A stretch of DNA of 9,661 bases from Fibrobacteres bacterium CG2_30_45_31 (GTDB lineage Bacteria; Fibrobacterota; Fibrobacteria; Fibrobacterales; Fibrobacteraceae), in assembly GCA_001873075.1 (NCBI GenBank), contig MNYL01000189.1, positions 1 to 9,661 of the forward strand, in the 5' to 3' direction. Both the position numbers and the translations under genes were made by a program. Numbering within the stretch: the stretch's first letter is position 1; the number at the start of each line of letters is the position of its first letter. The notes below the pieces were generated by a model. It was not told the DNA's origin. It did not search any database and worked only from the letters and a program-made list of their open reading frames with translations. Positions 6,124-9,661 of this stretch are shown here, piece after piece.

Positions 6124-8952
6124 ATGAACTCTATTCTGGACCTCAATGGCGAGTGGGAACTTCTTTGGGATAAGGACGATGCCGGCGTTATTAATCGTTG
6201 GTACGCCACATTGCCGGAAGGTGGTGAAAAAGTGCAAGTCCCCCATGTTTGGGAACATGCCTTTGAAAAGTTGTCTTTGACTCAAGATACAGCCTATTAT
6301 TTCAAACGTTTTTTTGTGGATGAAAAGCAAGTTCCAAAGCGCATTTTTCTCAAATTCGAACGTATTGCAACGCATGCGACATTTTGGTTAAATGGCAAGT
6401 ATTTGGGTGACCATTTTGGCGCTTATTCGCCTTGTGTCCTTGATACTTCAAAGGCAATTAAGCTTGGTGCAGAAAATGTTCTTTGTGTCCGTGTTGCCAA
6501 CATGGGTTCCGCCAATAGTCGTATTGACTTTGGACGCGAAAGTAAAGAGGGTGCGAATGACCGCTACGTGCATCCGTCTGAAATGCCTGTGGGCCTCCCC
6601 TGGCAGCAGTACCCGTTCGGAGGTATTTACGGAAACGTTTCTTTGACTCTTGGCAACGCCGCTTTTATTTCCGGCGTTCAGCTCGAACCGGATTATGACC
6701 AGGAACGAGTAGCGGTAGAAGTAGCCTTTAATAATCCTCGCGGATTCCAGACCCGCCTTCGCGTGCTAATGCGGAGCCCTTCTGGCACCGTAAGTGAGAT
6801 GTATAAGGAACTTAAACTTGAAAAAGAGAATGCGTCCCATCGTTTTATTCTGGGCATTAAAGATTGGAAAAAAGAGAAATGCGCATGGACTTTAGAAACG
6901 CCCAATCTTTTCAGCATTGAGTTGCAACTTGAAGGTAAAGTCACTAAGGGCAAAGATAAAGTTGACACCTCTTTTTCTGTCGTTCGAACCTTTGGATTTA
7001 GAAAATTTGATTGCGTAAAAGGTGATTTTTACATGAACGATGCCATCGTCAAATTGCAGGGAATTCGTTATACCCAGCATTGGTGCGAAGGCGGTCTTTG
7101 GAACCCTGATAAAAATGAACTCCGCAAAGATCTTGAAGCCATTAAGAAATCTGGTTTCAATGCGATTCGTTCTGGAGGAGCTCCTCTCTCGACAGAAGGC
7201 TTAAACATTTGTGATGAAATCGGTCTCTTTGTTTTCCAGGAACTTCCGATTCACACCATGCGTTCCACGCCCCGCGGTCTTGATAAAGTTCGCCAGCTTA
7301 CCGAAGATATTATCAAAGAGCAGAAGCATCACCCGTCTATCGCCGCCTGGATTCTCGGGGCCGAAAACGGAACGCTCGTTCTTGAAAACGGTAATAAACT
7401 TTTGAAAAGTGTGGATCAATTCGACATGTGTCGCCCAGTCATCAGTAACCTGAACTGTGTGTACTTGGACAATGAAGAAGCGTTCCGCAAAGATACGGGG
7501 AAATTGATGGGCGTTACCAACGACCGTATTCTCCTGTACGCCTCCCATCGTCTGCATCTTCGCATGAATCCTTCTGCAAACTTGGAGTATTTCCTCACCC
7601 ATTACTGCGATAAGGATGACACGACTATCGTGGTTCCTGATTCTACCTTGGGCGATATGCAATTCCAAGATGAATACGAATCATTTGTACGTGATACCAA
7701 TGGTAAGATTCTTATCACACTCAAAAATCATGCCTTGCTCCCTAAAGAGGCGACGACCATTTCCGGCCCTCGTAGCAACAAGAATACAAAGGCGATTAAG
7801 GGTGCGTACAAGCAACTGAACACATTTATTGCGGACAAGAATCTTTCTATTTGGCCGTCTTTTAAAGCATTTAATGATGATGCGAAGCGCATTGCATTAA
7901 AGAGTAAATTAAGCCAAATTACAGCGATTCAAAGTAACCCTCTTGTTTCTGGATTTTTCCTCGATCAATGGGCGGATATCGGGGTTGATTTTTCGGGATT
8001 AACGGATGAACACCGTAAGTCTAAGGGACTCGAATCCTTTGCAAAGGAAATTTCAACGCCGACACGTTTGTTGCTTTCCGGCTTGGAGCCCGTCAATACT
8101 CCGCAAAGTGAAATCTCTTTTCAACTCGCTCTCTTAAATGATGCTCGTTTGGAAGATGTGGAAATTGAAATTGCGGTTGCTGATAAAAACGGCAAAGTTT
8201 TGACCAATCAAAAGCATCAAGCAAAAGGTCAAACAAGCCTTACGCCGCTTGGCACATTCACCATTGTTACTCCAAAGGCTGTGGGTGAATATACCATTGA
8301 ATTGAAATTGAATGCTTTTGGGAAAACCATCTATACAGTGTCAGAAGAAATTCTCGTCATTCAACCCGCTGATGTGAAAACAGCGATGAAGCAGGTTTGT
8401 TTCCTTGACAACAGTGCAGAAACCACCAGTGATGCTCTCGCAGCATTGAACGGCCCAGAGAAAATCATTTTCACAGCGAGTCTCAGTTCCTGGAACGATG
8501 AAATTCTGAACCGTATTGTGGCACTTACTCGCGATGAAGGCAAAATACTGCTTCTTTCGGATATGACCCGCGAAGATATTGAAGTCTTTAATGCGAGCCA
8601 TCACTTTGCAGATGCCATTGAATCCCATTTTACAACGGGCGCCAACGGACTTAGCTTGCATTACCTAGTGGATAACTCCCCCTTGTTACCTGAATTCAAC
8701 AAGAAGCAACTTCTGGATCACATGGCCTCTGCAGTAATGCCCAGCGTGTCTCTGAATGAACTCCCTGGGGCAAAAGTCATCGCCCGCTCAGTTTCTCTTG
8801 TGAAGGGCGAAGTCAAGACCGGCGTAGATCTACAAATGCTCCCCTTCGGAAAAGGCAAGCTGGTATTCAATCAGTTCAGCATTTTTGAAGGCTTGGAAAC
8901 GAGTGCTTTAGCCGATAGTGTATTCACAAAACTGGTAAAAATAGTTCTCTAG
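6124..8952 (+). CDS. GH2-fold protein (beta-galactosidase/glucuronidase-like), probably catalytically altered, with GATase-like C-terminus
   Basis: The 942-residue protein shows the layout of family 2 glycoside hydrolases. A sugar-binding jelly-roll domain covers about residues 1-178 (LNGEWELLWD, FWLNGKYLGDHFGAYSP, FGGIYGNVSL at 165-174), followed by an Ig-like domain to about 295. A TIM barrel covers about 300-645, with LQGIRYTQHW near 311-320, GFNAIRSGGAPLS, CDEIGLFVFQELP and SGFFLDQWADIG at 609-620. A beta-sandwich follows to about 745, then an alpha/beta domain like class I glutamine amidotransferases. The usual GNE acid/base motif reads GAE (412-414), so Glu414 remains but the conserved Asn is Ala. 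Where the nucleophile is expected, KILITLKNHA (528-537) contains no Glu. Reduced or altered activity is therefore likely. There is no signal peptide, so it should be cytoplasmic. ATG 6124 is preferred over GTG 6121 because AAGGA is then seven bases upstream. A strong terminator follows, so it is probably monocistronic. Confidence 0.85.
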   Translation: MNSILDLNGEWELLWDKDDAGVINRWYATLPEGGEKVQVPHVWEHAFEKLSLTQDTAYYFKRFFVDEKQVPKRIFLKFERIATHATFWLNGKYLGDHFGAYSPCVLDTSKAIKLGAENVLCVRVANMGSANSRIDFGRESKEGANDRYVHPSEMPVGLPWQQYPFGGIYGNVSLTLGNAAFISGVQLEPDYDQERVAVEVAFNNPRGFQTRLRVLMRSPSGTVSEMYKELKLEKENASHRFILGIKDWKKEKCAWTLETPNLFSIELQLEGKVTKGKDKVDTSFSVVRTFGFRKFDCVKGDFYMNDAIVKLQGIRYTQHWCEGGLWNPDKNELRKDLEAIKKSGFNAIRSGGAPLSTEGLNICDEIGLFVFQELPIHTMRSTPRGLDKVRQLTEDIIKEQKHHPSIAAWILGAENGTLVLENGNKLLKSVDQFDMCRPVISNLNCVYLDNEEAFRKDTGKLMGVTNDRILLYASHRLHLRMNPSANLEYFLTHYCDKDDTTIVVPDSTLGDMQFQDEYESFVRDTNGKILITLKNHALLPKEATTISGPRSNKNTKAIKGAYKQLNTFIADKNLSIWPSFKAFNDDAKRIALKSKLSQITAIQSNPLVSGFFLDQWADIGVDFSGLTDEHRKSKGLESFAKEISTPTRLLLSGLEPVNTPQSEISFQLALLNDARLEDVEIEIAVADKNGKVLTNQKHQAKGQTSLTPLGTFTIVTPKAVGEYTIELKLNAFGKTIYTVSEEILVIQPADVKTAMKQVCFLDNSAETTSDALAALNGPEKIIFTASLSSWNDEILNRIVALTRDEGKILLLSDMTREDIEVFNASHHFADAIESHFTTGANGLSLHYLVDNSPLLPEFNKKQLLDHMASAVMPSVSLNELPGAKVIARSVSLVKGEVKTGVDLQMLPFGKGKLVFNQFSIFEGLETSALADSVFTKLVKIVL

Positions 8953-8975
8953 AAATACCGCAAATATCTAAAATA

Positions 8976-9004
8976 AAAACAGCCTCTAGTGGGGGCTGTT
9001 TTTT
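8976..9004 (+). terminator. Intrinsic terminator after the GH2-like gene
   Basis: AAAACAGCCTC pairs with GGGGCTGTTTT (one T-G wobble) around a five-base loop, giving an 11-base-pair stem that runs into further T residues. It lies 23 bases after the stop codon. Confidence 0.88.
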
Positions 9005-9263
9005 ATGTAGGGCACGGCGAAAACTATTTAGCATAGGCCTTTTTCATTCCGTTCAGTGGAATGTGACATTGGTAACCAAGTTTGTAAATGGGTATAGATA
9101 AATGTCGTTGTAAAGCGAGTAAAAAATATTGTGTTTTTGAAATGTGATACCTTATTTATTCGTTCTGTTAAAAATTATGTTATTTTAAAGTTTTGTTCCT
9201 AGTATTGGGGAGTTTGGAAGGCTTAGAGGGTTTGGTTTTCTTGATTTTATTGAGGAATAACTT
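9005..9263. other. AT-rich spacer before the secreted protein gene
   Basis: No gene or RNA was recognised here. The stretch is AT-rich, especially about 9120-9200, as expected for a promoter region, but no convincing -35/-10 pair with normal spacing was found. A small inverted repeat (CATTCC at 9045-9050, GGAATG at 9058-9063) is present. The ribosome binding site GAGGA at 9252-9256 belongs to the next gene. Confidence 0.5.
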
Positions 9264-9661
9264 ATGAATATCATAAAGAAAATGCTATTGGGGTTGATTG
9301 TAGCAAGTCAGGCTTTTGCCGTGTCGGTTTATACCCTAGACGAACAGATTTCGTCTGCGAATATGACGGTTCTTCGGTTTAAAATCGAAAATAACACGAA
9401 CGACACTTTGAATGGAATTGAACTTCATTACCATGTGGTTCAGGACTCCGATAAAATTGCCAATCCCGAAATTTATTATATGCCTTCCGGCCAAGCCAAT
9501 TGGGTTATTCAAGACTCTGTAACCGCAACGCTGGTTGTTTATTTTCCGAATGTGATTCTTTACCCTGGCGATACTCTGGGCGGCATTTCCGGTTATTCCC
9601 TAGGTCTCCACAATACTGATTGGAGTACTTGGACAAAGTCCAATGACCCGTCTCAGCCGGC
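9264..9661 (+). CDS. Secreted protein with CBM3-like N-terminal domain, 3' partial
   Basis: The frame is open from the ATG to the right edge, giving 132 codons. The N-terminus is a classical signal peptide: Lys5-Lys6, a hydrophobic core LLGLIVAS, and a cleavage site after Ala19 (AFA/VSV), so the product is exported. The mature start looks like a beta-sandwich of the cellulose-binding family 3 type. LRFKIENNTNDTLNGIELHYHV resembles the strand pair around lklRYY in CBM3, and the later ILYPGDTLGG followed by a Trp-rich WSTWTKSNDPSQ segment recalls the W...SNDYS end of that domain. This is resemblance by eye and could instead be a lineage-specific adhesion domain. A GAGGA ribosome binding site seven bases upstream supports the start. 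The rest of the protein, which may hold a catalytic or anchoring domain, lies outside the window. Confidence 0.8.
   Translation, partial: MNIIKKMLLGLIVASQAFAVSVYTLDEQISSANMTVLRFKIENNTNDTLNGIELHYHVVQDSDKIANPEIYYMPSGQANWVIQDSVTATLVVYFPNVILYPGDTLGGISGYSLGLHNTDWSTWTKSNDPSQP

Noticed and set aside
7201..7668. 155-codon open frame antisense to the GH2-like gene
   Set aside because: It mirrors the barrel-coding strand, has no ribosome binding site that I can see and no recognisable motif.
9045..9063. Inverted repeat CATTCC-N7-GGAATG as an operator or second terminator
   Set aside because: It is short, has no T tract after it and no adjacent promoter was found, so it is noted only in the spacer entry.
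9130..9181. Promoter for the secreted protein gene (TTGTGT or TTGAAA with downstream AT boxes)
   Set aside because: No pair had both a good -10 match and a spacing of 16-18 bases.

Overview
The window looks like ordinary chromosome of a Gram-negative bacterium close to Fibrobacter. The reasons are: a long secreted lipoprotein with fibronectin-like domains and a formylglycine-generating-enzyme (FGE/SUMF1)-like domain, a type common in Fibrobacter; a family 2 glycoside hydrolase-like protein; a secreted protein resembling a carbohydrate-binding module at the right edge; and moderate, AT-leaning base composition. The assignment is inferred from protein style, not from a database search. No rRNA, tRNA, CRISPR array, insertion sequence or phage gene was recognised.

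Layout from left to right. A TrmH/SpoU-type RNA methyltransferase enters from the left edge (3-494, +). Its stop codon overlaps the stop codon of a convergent small two-helix membrane protein (491-835, -). Divergent from that gene is an AMP-forming long-chain acyl-CoA synthetase (937-2709, +), which appears to start at TTG. It converges on a large lipoprotein (2751-5066, -). Upstream of the lipoprotein on the minus strand lies the ribosomal protein operon rplU-rpmA (5891-5130, -), with a recognisable promoter and an intrinsic terminator that ends just before the lipoprotein start codon. A 232-base divergent spacer separates rplU from a 942-residue GH2-fold protein (6124-8952, +), which ends in a strong intrinsic terminator. 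After a 311-base AT-rich spacer, a secreted protein begins at 9264 and runs off the right edge.

The genes do not form one pathway. Housekeeping functions (RNA methylation, L21/L27, fatty acid activation) are interleaved with genes of the polysaccharide-degrading, surface-protein-rich lifestyle. The points most worth a second look are: the GH2-like protein, which seems to lack the Asn before the acid/base Glu and the nucleophile Glu and carries a C-terminal glutamine-amidotransferase-like domain; the FGE-like lipoprotein, which seems to lack the catalytic cysteines and has a large insertion; the long basic tail on L21; and a hairpin plus short open frame immediately before the GH2-like gene. 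I did not find a clearly new multi-gene system.
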